Both the position numbers and the translations under genes were made by a program. Positions 44,120 through 54,777 of a stretch of 64,000 bases of DNA are shown in pieces; position 1 is the stretch's first letter, and each line of letters begins with the position of its first letter. The notes beneath the pieces were generated by a model. The model made no database searches and was not told where the DNA came from. It was given only the letters and a program-made list of their open reading frames with translations. The stretch comes from Cristatella mucedo. Taxonomy: Eukaryota > Bryozoa > Phylactolaemata > Cristatellidae. The stretch lies in the NCBI GenBank assembly GCA_009760855.2, contig WPIO01000079.1, positions 1,685,501-1,749,500 on the forward strand, in the 5' to 3' direction.

Positions 44120-44684
44120 TGTAGCTTTGTTTAGTCCCCCTGATATTGTTGGCGCATGCGATATTATAAAGAGGTCTAACCTGACGGCCGCTTGTCTTAC
44201 CTTAGCTCAGCGGCATGGCGACCGGCAGCGTGGCCGGAGTATGGCGGGATTTGGCAGGAATTAGCCTCTGACCCCAGGAACTCGGCTACAAGTGCAACTT
44301 AGACTTCGCGGTTGTGTTCTGTCGGCCACTCATTTAGCTGCTCATATCTTCGGGTGCTGCAGCGGTCCGCCTTCGGGGTCGGGTCTATCGTTTGCGAAGC
44401 AGGCGTATAGTAGCTTATTGTAGTCGGACTTCGGGAGTGCTCTCGCAGTTAACTACATCGGTCCAGTTCGCGCCGCGTAATGCGTATGGTAGTTGGTTAT
44501 ACTCGGGCTTAGGGAGTTCGCTAAGTTCTGTCTATCTGGTGGATTCCATCGGTCCGTTGCGCGCCGCCGCGTAAAGCGCTTGCGGCGGCGCGCAACCGCT
44601 ACTAGCAGGCCCACAATAAACTGTTGCTTTCGGCATCCTGCTGAGGCCGCTTGTGTTTTAACCGGTCTGCAGCGCTGCACTACA
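44120..44684 (+). mobile_element. LTR-like element with internal duplication
   Basis: 565 bp bounded by TGTAG and CTACA, with a TATA-like TATTATAAAG (about 44161) and AATAAA near 44613. Contains two diverged copies of a roughly 80-90-bp unit (44402-44488 and 44489-44580) and a 15-bp-arm hairpin. No clear target duplication, so the LTR identity is tentative. Confidence 0.4.
44556..44596. repeat. GC-rich inverted repeat (15-bp arms, 11-nt loop)
   Basis: Left arm GTTGCGCGCCGCCGC, loop GTAAAGCGCTT, right arm the exact complement. Confidence 0.95.
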
Positions 44685-44984
44685 CCGTCCACCGTTAGAG
44701 AACTGGGGGGGGAAGAACTTCTGCGCGCTTAAAATCCCAATTGGTCACACAAACTGTGTGCATTGCATCCGGTGCTGCATTTTTAACAGTGCAATATCTT
44801 CAGTGACCTTCAGTATGAGTATGAGCTTATGCACTCAGGCCATCGCACGAAAGGGAAGGCTCACGTTTGCAGAGAACTAATAAAACAACTCACGTAGCGA
44901 TTTCTAACGGGCGCTGTAAGGAAAGCGTGTTCTAATAGGTGGTAATAACATTAGCAGCGGTAGCACCCATTAGCGAACAGAGGA

Positions 44985-45190
44985 TAGCTCACAGGGACCC
45001 AGCAATTTCTTCCAAGACACTTTTTACCTTTTTGTTATCCATTTCAATTTCGTCTAGTCACGTGACATCGTGCAGTCAGTCTGGTATGACGTCCATGATT
45101 ACAGAACATGCGAACTAAATGCAGCCTCCAAAGGATATGAGGTTGCTTCGAGGAACGGCTAAACTACTTGAGTCAGAAGTGCAGCCGGTG
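44985..45190 (-). mobile_element. LINE-B fragment, old
   Basis: CACAGGGACCCAGCAATTTC and AAAGGATATGAGGTTGCTTC recall LINE-B 3' words in minus orientation; heavily decayed. Confidence 0.4.
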
Positions 45191-46200
45191 CTGCCTTCTA
45201 AAAGTGCACGTAGCATGCACACATTTTCTAATCGTGAAACCACAAGTCGTTTAAATTTCTCTCGGATCTATCAAAAGACATAAAATTCAGATTGTGTACT
45301 AAATTCTAATACATAGTAAAGGAATTTTTTTCGACGCGAATTTAGAGGCTTCTTATTCAGCGAATGTAACGCCACTATGTTGCCCAAGTCAGGTCCAAAA
45401 GTCGGGCGAATGCAGCAAGCAGCGGTAACTATGTTATCTGTAAGTGACTACCAGTAATCACTCTGTCAAGCTTGGAACAGTACGAAGCGGTACACAACTA
45501 TGTAAGAAATTCCTATGACTCCTACAAGACAGGACGAGGCGTCTCGGAGAAAGACAACTAGTTTTTCCTCAAAAAGGCGGTACAGAAGCTTTCTCGTGCT
45601 CATGATGCCGTGAGCGTCGAAAATTAAATCTCGACACGTGATAGCGACGCAGGCGCTCAAGCACTTCAGACCTCGATGACCGATCGTTTGCATATTGGAC
45701 AAATGCACCGTCAATAGGCTCACTGCTTGAACTTGAAGTTTACTTTGATAAAAATGCAGTGGCTACGTGTTTCGAGATATGGCCTCATGTGAAGAAACAA
45801 ATTTTTTAATACCAGCGTTGTTTACTCGACTTCGACTTGCAAGCCTCAATCGGTCGCGTTATTGCTTGCTGCTAGTGCTCAGCCTCCCTGATATTTTGTT
45901 TTCGCAATCCAAACTGTCGGCTCCCTTTACGCTTTTGATATACCTTAGCTGTGTCTGAAAGCTGACACCAAAATTGAGAAGGTAAGCAAACAATGGGCGG
46001 GTTGCTGTCTAGAGATGTTCACTACAGCAGAAAACTTTATTGTTAGCCGTAATCTCAATAACTAGTTGTAGTTCAAGCAATTAGCCAAACAGGTCCAAAT
46101 TTACCCGTTACCACAGACAGATACTCCGGCTTGGTGATTGAAAAGCTATCAGATTTATTGGCAAAACACTCATGATGCTTTGCTAATGCTCTTTTGGTTA
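45190..46200. other. Unassigned sequence
   Basis: About 1 kb without recognised repeats or exons; the minus-strand frame 45723-45466 has no family resemblance. Confidence 0.35.
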
Positions 46201-46210
46201 ATTAGCACAT

Positions 46211-46600
46211 TGTAGTTTGGTTCGAGCACAGCACAGAACGCCAGAGGACGACCAGCACGACCAGTTTATTTCGATATGCACGGAGCAGAGGGAGGTACGA
46301 CTCCCTTCGCTCCACTCGCCCACGTGAGCCCCCTCCTCGACCGCGGCTGCGCACGCCCGGACACGCCCGGACGACCCATCCAACATGTGTTCACCAGCGG
46401 GTTAGCGGGAGGAGCAATGCCAGCCAGTGTCCACGCAGCCACGTCAGAGGCGGACCACAGCTGTGCTCCGGCCTGTCCCGATGACGCATTCAACCTCTGC
46501 ACCAGCCCGTCCCGATGATATACGCCCAGCAGCTTTTCACTGGCCGGTTAGCAGAGCAATGGTACCGGGCTGTGTCTGAGCCTGGCATCATCGGACTACA
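46211..46600 (-). mobile_element. Solo-LTR-like element
   Basis: 390 bp bounded by TGTAGT and ACTACA; flanks CACAT and AACAT could be a 5-bp target duplication with one change. The minus strand has AATAAA at 46270-46265, about 55 nt before its 3' end. GC-rich interior; no coding domain. Confidence 0.45.
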
Positions 46601-46984
46601 AACATGTATGTGTAGTCTTTGCAGCTGATTAAACCCGTGTGTGCTGAACACTGTCGCTCAACCCTACCATCCTGAATAAAATTTTCTTGATCAATTGAAT
46701 GAACTTGATTTTGTATGCCTTCAGTTCCTATAGATCTCGACGTCAGAATAAAGATAACATTCTTGGGGCAGTGCTTTTACTGGTAAGATGTGACGCAAAC
46801 GATAGCATGACATGGCTGCGGCATGGTGATGTGGAGACGTAATTCGGACAGCGTTTTACGCGCTTAGGTTGCATACCAGCAAGAGGCCAAATCAATAAAG
46901 GACTCGAGGTTGGCTCCACTTGGTGGAAATTGTCTCGAGTCCAAAGGTTAATAAAAGGTTAATAAACAAAGGTTAATAAGTTAC

Positions 46985-47075
46985 CAACAACCATTTGATC
47001 ATGCTTCCTTTTCAGCAGTTGTGAGCGCCTAGAAAGAGATAGTTCTCTTAGCGCGCTTCATCAAATGTATTATTA
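46985..47075 (+). mobile_element. LINE-B tail fragment
   Basis: CAACCATTTGATCATGCTTC and GAGCGCCTAGAAAGAGATAG with a TATTATTATTA end. A second, shorter tail-like piece lies at 47195-47250. Confidence 0.7.
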
Positions 47076-47516
47076 TTATAACCAAGCCTGTAGGGTATCC
47101 GTCTTAATACGAAGTCTAAAGCAAGGAAATAAATAGCCTTAAAAGCCAGATACTAAACCTTTACGCTGGTACGAAATTCGTCATTGAGAGTCATAGTCAT
47201 TCAGTTCTCCGAGGGTGCTATACCAATGCATTGTCACAGTTACTATCATTATGGCTACATCGAAGAAACGCAGTTCGTCTTCTATCGATATATGCAACTC
47301 AAGCCCCGCCCACCCCGGTGCTTGCATTTCTAAACACTCGGTGCTAGTTTACCCACGAGGCGGACTAGCAGTAGGCGATATCAGTAATATGCTTATTACA
47401 TCAGCTTCTCAGATTAGCTTTTCCTGTTGCTCGAAAACATTACTCTCTCGGCCGTGTGCATCTACGGCCTTGCTGCTTGCACATCATTTTAGGATTACGT
47501 CTTTTTTTATTATAAA

Positions 47517-47725
47517 TCTATGTAATGTAATGTATCTCCGTCAGTAACTCCACAAAGTCATAAAGACCATGTGGGTGTTACGCAGGAGAGTTTTGTATAG
47601 CGCACTCACAGCCTAAGCGGCTTTCGGTACGCATTCGGTAGCCAAAAGACTTCGTCTCACTCAACAAAGAGAAAGTGGAAAGCATAGCAGAGTCAGGAGA
47701 ACAGTTTAGGTAGTGAGTAGAGTTG
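47517..47725 (-). mobile_element. LINE-A 3' end fragment
   Basis: Starts with ATGTAATGTAATGTATCTCC and contains the terminal conserved block; truncated after about 200 nt. Confidence 0.75.
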
Positions 47726-47835
47726 AAGTAGTGAGTAGACCTAGGAACGCCAGCTGAACAACCAAATCTGCAGTGAGACAGCAGCTCAGGCAAAGGAGTT
47801 TTGGTGTAGCTACCCTCTCACAAATCAATCACTTT

Positions 47836-49935
47836 ATTAATAATAATAATGCACTTGATAAAGCGCCCTCAGAGAACTCAATCTCTTTCTAGGCGCTTTA
47901 CATTTGCTGCAAAAGGAAACGTGATTAAATTGGTGAGTGCTTGATGCTTCGTGCTTGATAAACAACATGAATAACATGGTTAGGGGTGACATGCACAGGG
48001 TCAGCATGCAAATGTGGTTAGTGGCAGCATGCACAGTGTCAGCACGCATAAGCACATGAAGGGCGAATCACAGGGACCCACTAAATGCTGTCCTAAATAG
48101 GTGGGTTTTTAAGTTCTTTTTAAATGTGGTCAAACCAAGGGATGTTCTGACGCAAGTCAGGAGTGAGTTCCAGGCTTTGGGAGCATGCGAACTAAATGCA
48201 CGGTCTCCAAAGGATTTGAGGTTTGTACGGGATATTGGCATACTGTTGGATTCGGAAAAGCGGTTGGTACGATGCTTGGCCTGGTGGGGGAGTAGATCTG
48301 AGAGATAGGCTGGAGCCAAAGAATGGAGTGACCTAAAAGTGAGAGACAAAACCTTGAAGTCGATACGTTGGTTGACTGGTGGTCAGTGCAGGTCGGCGAG
48401 AAGTGGTGTGATGTGGCGACTGCAACGCTCACGACAGACAAGCCTAGCTGCAGAGTTTTGCACCAGCTGCAATCGCCTAATCGCACATGCTGGTAGGCCA
48501 GTAAGCAGTGAGTTGCAGAAGTCGAGACGAGATGTCACGAATGCATGGACCAACTTAGACGTGGTATCCTTATCTAAGCAAGCCCGAATTTTAGCAATGT
48601 TATGTAGATAAAGGAGGCAAACTTGATTGTGGAGCTGATGTGGTCGTCTAACGAGAGGTCACTTTGGAACATGACACCTAGATTTCGAGCTGATTCAACG
48701 GGAGATATGCTGGCAGAGCCAATTTTGAGCGTCAGCCTTTCCAATTTCTGAATCACACTGGGTTCGCCCATAACTAGTAAGTTAGTTTTATCATCGTTTA
48801 GTTTAAGAAAATTTGCTGCCATTCATGTGCGGATGTTATGAATACATGCAGCAAGTGAGTTGAAAGAATTCGAGGTGCTCAAAGGCTGGGAGGGATCAAA
48901 GCAAAGGTACAACTGAGTGTCATGCGTATAGAAGTAAAAGCCTAGATTGTGCTTGGCACTCACATCAGCAAGAGGGAGAGTATAAACCATGAAAAGAACC
49001 GGACCTAGTACGGAGCTCTGAGGTACCCCATATTTCAGAGGTACTTCAGATGATCTTTGTCCATTCACGTCAATACTCCGGAGTCTGCCACTGAGATAGG
49101 ACCTGAACCACTGCAGAGCAGTGCCAGTGATGCCCAGGCGAGACGAGAGGCACTGAAGAAGAACTTTGTGATCGATAGTATCAAAAGCTTCCGAAAGATC
49201 GAGCAAAGCAAGCAGACACACACTCTACACACACGTCTGCATTCCTAAGTAGGTCGTTGTACACCCTAAGCAATGCTGACTCTGTAGAGTGATTAGCTGT
49301 AAAGCCAGACTGGAACTTACTAGCAAGGTTTGAAGTTTCAAGATATGAGTTCATCTGGTCCACCACGACCCACTCCAGTGTCTTTGATAGGAATTGCAGA
49401 AGGGAGACTGGGCGGTAGTTGCTCAAGTTCTCTTGGTCTAGAGTCGCTTTCTTGAGAAGTGGCCTGACTACAGCTTTTTGAAAGGTGGTGGGACATGACC
49501 TGAGGCTAATGACATATGAATGATGGTAGTTATGCATGGGGGCAGCAGAACAATACAACGTAGGAGCAGGACAGTGGGAATAGGGTCCAGAGGACTTATT
49601 GTCTTCTTTGATTGAGATACGAACTTCAGGACGAGATCACTAGTGACCTGCTTAAATGAAGATAATGAGGTGCAGCCAGGAATTGGGGAACAGGAATCTA
49701 GTGGGGATGTTGTCATCACAGGGATGGACTCCTTGATCTTGTCTATCTTCTGCACAAAGAATCTAGAGAAGCGATCGGCTAGATCGTCACAAGGATCATC
49801 AGGTAAGGCGCTAATCTGGGAGCGGTTGAGATGGTTGATCGTCGACATCAGCATTTTTGGATTGTGCATCTGTGATTCAACAATGGCTTTATAGAAGCTA
49901 AACTTGGCCTTAGCTAGGATCGATTGGTACGATCT
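47836..49935 (-). mobile_element. Longest LINE-B copy with reverse transcriptase
   Basis: The minus strand carries, in broken frames: HNPKMLMSTINHLNRSQ (49900s), [20 protein letters not shown] and [20 protein letters not shown] (49500-49200), [17 protein letters not shown] and a GVPQSSVLGPVLF box, a mutated catalytic motif reading YTHD instead of YADD, and the post-RT part ending in the hairpin and (TAA)n at 47836-47915. Inactive. Confidence 0.85.
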
Positions 49936-50016
49936 TTGCAGCAAATGTAAAGCGCCTAGAAAGAGATTGATTCTCTGAGGGCGCTTTATCAAGTGCATCA
50001 TTATTATTATTATAAA
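49936..50016 (+). mobile_element. LINE-B tail facing away from the 47836-49935 copy
   Basis: TTTGCAGCAAATGTAAAGCG, hairpin, GTGCATCATTATTATTATTA. Together with 47836-47915 it forms roughly 80-bp inverted ends around the element. Confidence 0.75.
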
Positions 50017-50019
50017 CTG

Positions 50020-51990
50020 AAGTACAATCGTCAAATGACAGTGAGTATCGTGTGATTAAGATGTGATGAATTTTGATCAGATTTTCAGCACTTACGGGAA
50101 ACTGCGACGTTCTGGCTATTGAAACCATCGAGCCAACTACCTGGTATAAAGCGTGCAACGTGTAGCCGCACTTAATTGATACGAGGTGCTCTAAGCACAT
50201 TATCTGTACCTCGTGCTGGACACTATGCAGATACGATAGGATAATTCAGACACGGCGATTGAGACATCTCGGTGCTCTCGCAGTAGCACCTCGACTCACT
50301 ACAGTGCAAGAGGGCGATGTAGCCAGCGTGAAGAGAACTGTGCCCTTATACGACGAAAAACAATCCTAGTTCGCATCAGCAAGAAAAAACAGACCCATTG
50401 GAGAAATCTGAAACGGTACGGTGGTCGAATATGCTACGTTGCCAACGAGGGTATGATCTCTCCAGTGCCCCCGTTCTTTTTCGAATTTTAAAGTAGTTCA
50501 AGCGCTCCCAAAGTATGACCGTTGTTGAGCTTGGCTGCTGATTTCGCCCGGGTGACCGCCGGTGAAGTGGCAGCAATTAGCAGACACACCTGAGGCTTGA
50601 TATTTAGTTCTGCAACCAACTTGTCCACGAAATGGCTCAGCCGGTAAATAAGAAGACAGCCAGCCCGGAAATAGCTGTCTTTGGCAATCGTCTCCCAGTC
50701 GGCGAGTCATCTCAGTGGGAACGAGCTGCCGCTCGTGTTTAATCAGTCTACCGGAAGCCGCGGGTCGTACCATGAATATACAGCGATAACTTCAGAGTTC
50801 GCGAGCGAAGTGCTATTGAAGGTCCTGCTCGTAGCTAATTCTTACTTTTCATCTCGTTGCAAACGTTAGGTTTATATGCACGCGTGCATTGTACACCTAC
50901 CCAAACTAGTAAGGGTTATGTGGAGCAGTAATGTCTGGACCTATTGGATTTTTTTCAACATTGAAGCATTCTTTCAGTGCATGCACTTCACCCCGAGGCT
51001 GTGACAGAATGTTTTGCAGGAGCACACGCAGCCATTGCTTAATGCATTAAAGCTAGATTAGTTTGGAGATGGCACACGGTTGCCCATAAGAATACACCTT
51101 TGAGTTCAATGGGAGAACAGCGTCGGCGGGCTTGACTCGCGGACGTGCCAACTAGAGTGCTGCACAATGAGTGCTGGCAGGTACGAGCGTTTCTTTTGTT
51201 TCTCCTTCCTCACGATCATGGTTATGTCGGCATCCAGTTAGAGTCAGAGCTCCGTCCACGCCTCTCTCCGCTAAACGGCATCCATCGCGCCTCCGCCAGT
51301 TAGTGAGAACATCCCTCCCAGCGGCACCGATATTGCAGAACTCGTCTGTCGTCTCTTGCCTGCTCATTGCCCCGATGCCCGCGCTGCTCATTTTTCAGCA
51401 TGTCGTGTTTTTTAGGGCAAAATACCACTAAAAGCTACGCATTTGACAGTGGTCAGTTTGTAATGAGGAACAGAGCGCCGAGCAGTAGCTCCAGAGAGCG
51501 AGCGTCTCTTGCGTCGTAGGGCTGCCGGCCTATATGAATCACGTCTATGGTACAGGGTGAGCCGGGGCGGGCCCAATGCTGATAGACGGCAGCGGTGGGA
51601 GCCGAACGGGCGGGGGCGCGGTATAGCCGGCGCGCGACGTTGGCTCACTCGAGCCAAAAGGCCAAAAGTTAGAAGCACTCGGCTCCACGCCCTCATCGGA
51701 TGGCAGATTACTTTGGCAGGCGGCGGATTCTGCCCAGACAAGCACGACCGAGGCAAGAATCTGAGGCTGGCGACGGAGAGCGACGGCGCCAAAGAGCTAG
51801 AGCGCTGGTCCAGCCGCAGCCAGCAGCTTCCGGCGGATTCCGTGGCTCACTCCAAGACCCCCGGGCGGGGCTGCAGCACGGCCGCTGCTGATCGATCGCC
51901 CCTGATCGATCGCTCCTCCTCCTCCTCCTTCAATGCCCCTCGAGCGGGCGTGTGCGGGCGTCGCGTCACAGCAACGTCCGGCCACTCTTG
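50020..51990. other. Unassigned sequence downstream of ETFDH
   Basis: Largely unique. 51500-51990 is GC-rich and would include the ETFDH 3' UTR on the minus strand. No clear minus-strand AATAAA was seen close to the stop. Confidence 0.35.
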
Positions 51991-51993
51991 CTC

Positions 51994-52157
51994 TCACATG
52001 CCGCTGTAGGCCGGCCCCTCGCCGCCCTGAGGCGCCACCCAGTTGATGTTCTGGCTCGGGTCCTTGATGTCGCACGTCTTGCAGTGAATGCAGTTCTGCG
52101 CGTTGATCACCAGGTGCTTGCCGTCGCCGTCCTCGTTCTCCACGTACTCGTACACGC
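51994..52157 (-). CDS. ETFDH: ETFDH exon j (4Fe-4S C-terminus and stop)
   Basis: The acceptor is CGTTCTCAG. Encodes [33 protein letters not shown] with three cluster cysteines, [17 protein letters not shown] and TGA (51996-51994). Confidence 0.95.
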
Positions 52158-54507
52158 CTGAGAACGGCAGCGCGTAGGAGCGTGGCGCAGGAACGCCGAC
52201 CGAGCGCAGTCAGGCGAAGGCAGCAGTGGCCGGGCGCCCGCTACGGCTAAACGTTCATCCACGGTGGCCAAGAGACGGCTCGCCAGCCAGCGCCGTGCGA
52301 ATTTAAGCAGAGCAGGCTCCTCGGAAGACGAAAAGCCGACACGCGCCACGTGCCAGCTCGAGGCACACGGGCAGCAGGGCGGCGCCTGGTCGCTGGCTGA
52401 TCAGAGGCCCTGCTGCCCAGAGGCGGCCAGCAGCGGCATGGCACCGCAGCCACGGTGCTAGGGTGTGAAGGGGGCGCGCGGGGCTAGACCGACCTGCCGG
52501 ACAGAAGCGCTGCTCGGGGCCGTCGAAGAGGGCCAGGTTTCGCTCGACGGGCACGGCGTCACTGCGCAGCGTCAGGTGGCCGGGCTCGTCGTGGTCGTGA
52601 TTGGTGCCGGTCAGCGCCACGGAGCTGAGCAGGTCGAAGCTGACCACGCCGTCCGGCCTCGGATAGTCGATCGGCTTGCACTCGGCGGCCGGCTTTAGCT
52701 TCGAGTAGTCGGCACCTGCGACGAAGCCCGCGCGATCAGAAAGAGGGCATCGGAGCGAGCGAGCGCTGTGACGGCGGCCACGACGGCAGCAGCACCGGGG
52801 TCTCTCTTCTTTAGCTTTCCATAGCTCCATCTTTCTTCTATCACGTCTCTCTCTCTCTCTCTCTCTCACTCTCACTGTTCTGTCTCTTCTGTCTCTCCAA
52901 TGTTTAGTGCCATACATAAGGGTGCTCAGGGTGCTTAGCCAGTAAGCTCTGCTGGCAGCAGAGAAAGAGTCAAACACAACGGCACACACACACGTGTTAA
53001 AAAGGTACACAACTAACCGCCATGATGCAGAGTCCACGGCTCCTTGCCCTGCAGAAGCATGCCGAACAGGCCAGTGTATACGACACCGCCGGCCGAACCC
53101 AGCCATGTGTTGAACGCTGGGCGCACGTTTCGCCAGCGGTACAAATCTCGCCAGACCCAGCTTTCACGTATTGCGTCTTCGTACTTCTTAGGCTCAATGC
53201 CTTAAACACACGGCGCCATACACGGGTGCATACAGCGCTGAGCGAGGAGCAAAGGCGCTGGAAGCTGTGGGAACACGAAAAGTTGTGGGTCAAGGGTCAA
53301 CGCATGGGTCAAGGTGTGGGCTACCTTTGGTCGGAGAAGCCTCCTTGGCGATCGGTGCAGAGGTGATCGCCTCAAACACGCACTCGGAGGCGATCATGCC
53401 ACTTTTCATTGCATAGTGCGTGCCCTTGATCTTTGCCACATTCATGAATCCTGGGCTGCAGCCAATCAGACAGCCACCGGGGAACGTCAGCTTCGGTAAC
53501 GACTGTACAACAGCAGAGACAGCCGCAGTGAGGCGAAGGCACGCTATTAGCAGAAAGGAAATGCGTACTCTTGCCGGCAAATTTGAAAGCATGCTTAAGT
53601 GGGCGCTATAGTGCACAAGATGAGCAATCGTGTGTGCGTGTATGTATACTTGCATACATTTTTGCACGTACATGTGTGTCTAAATGTGTGTGTGTGTGTG
53701 TATCTATACGTGCGCATGTCTATGCGTGCAAAATCGAATGATAAGTGGTAGCATGCTCAATGACAACAAGAATAACATGGTTAAGAGTGACATACATTGG
53801 ATTAACATGCAAGTATGGTTAGTGGCAGTATGCGCAGTGTCAGCGCTCATGAGCTCTGACACAGGACGAACCGTGAGGACCCACTAAATGATGTGATCAA
53901 TAGATGCATTTTTAGCTTCTTTTAAAATATCGCCAAGTCAGAGGATATCGTGACACCAGTCAGAAGTGAGCTCCAGGCTGTGGGAGCATAAGAATTAAAG
54001 GCACGGCCTTAAAATGATTTGAGGTACATACAAAGTGTAGCAAAACGATTTGATTAAAAAAAGCAGGTGGTACTATGCTTCTTAGCCTGGTGGAGGAATT
54101 ACATGTGATAGGCAGGCTGGAGCTAAAAAATAAAAATTCATAAAAGTGAATGACAGAACCTTAACGTTGGCACGTTGCTTGACTGGGAGCCAGTGCAGGT
54201 CGACAAGAAGCGGTGTGATATGGCAACTGCGACACTCACGACAGACAAGCCTAGCTGCAGAGTTTTGCACCAGCTGCAATCGCGTGATTGCACACACAAA
54301 AAAAGCCTAGGTTGGGCCGGGCAATCACATCGGCAAGAAGGAGAGTATAAACCATGAAAAGCACAGGACCTTGGCACTGAGCCCTGAGGTACCCAAGTCG
54401 GCATTCCTAAATAGGACGTTATACACCCGAAACAAAGCTGACTCGGTGGAGTGATTCACTCTAAAACCAGACTAATACATACATACATACATACATATAT
54501 AATGAAT

Positions 54508-54555
<48 letters not shown>

Positions 54556-54721
54556 TGTATGTATGTATGTATGTATGTATATATATATATATATATATGT
54601 ATGTATATATATATATATATTATATATATATATATATAATATATATATATATATTATTTATTATTCATTATATATTATAAATAAATAAATATATATATAT
54701 ATATATATATCTATCTATATA

Positions 54722-54777
<56 letters not shown>

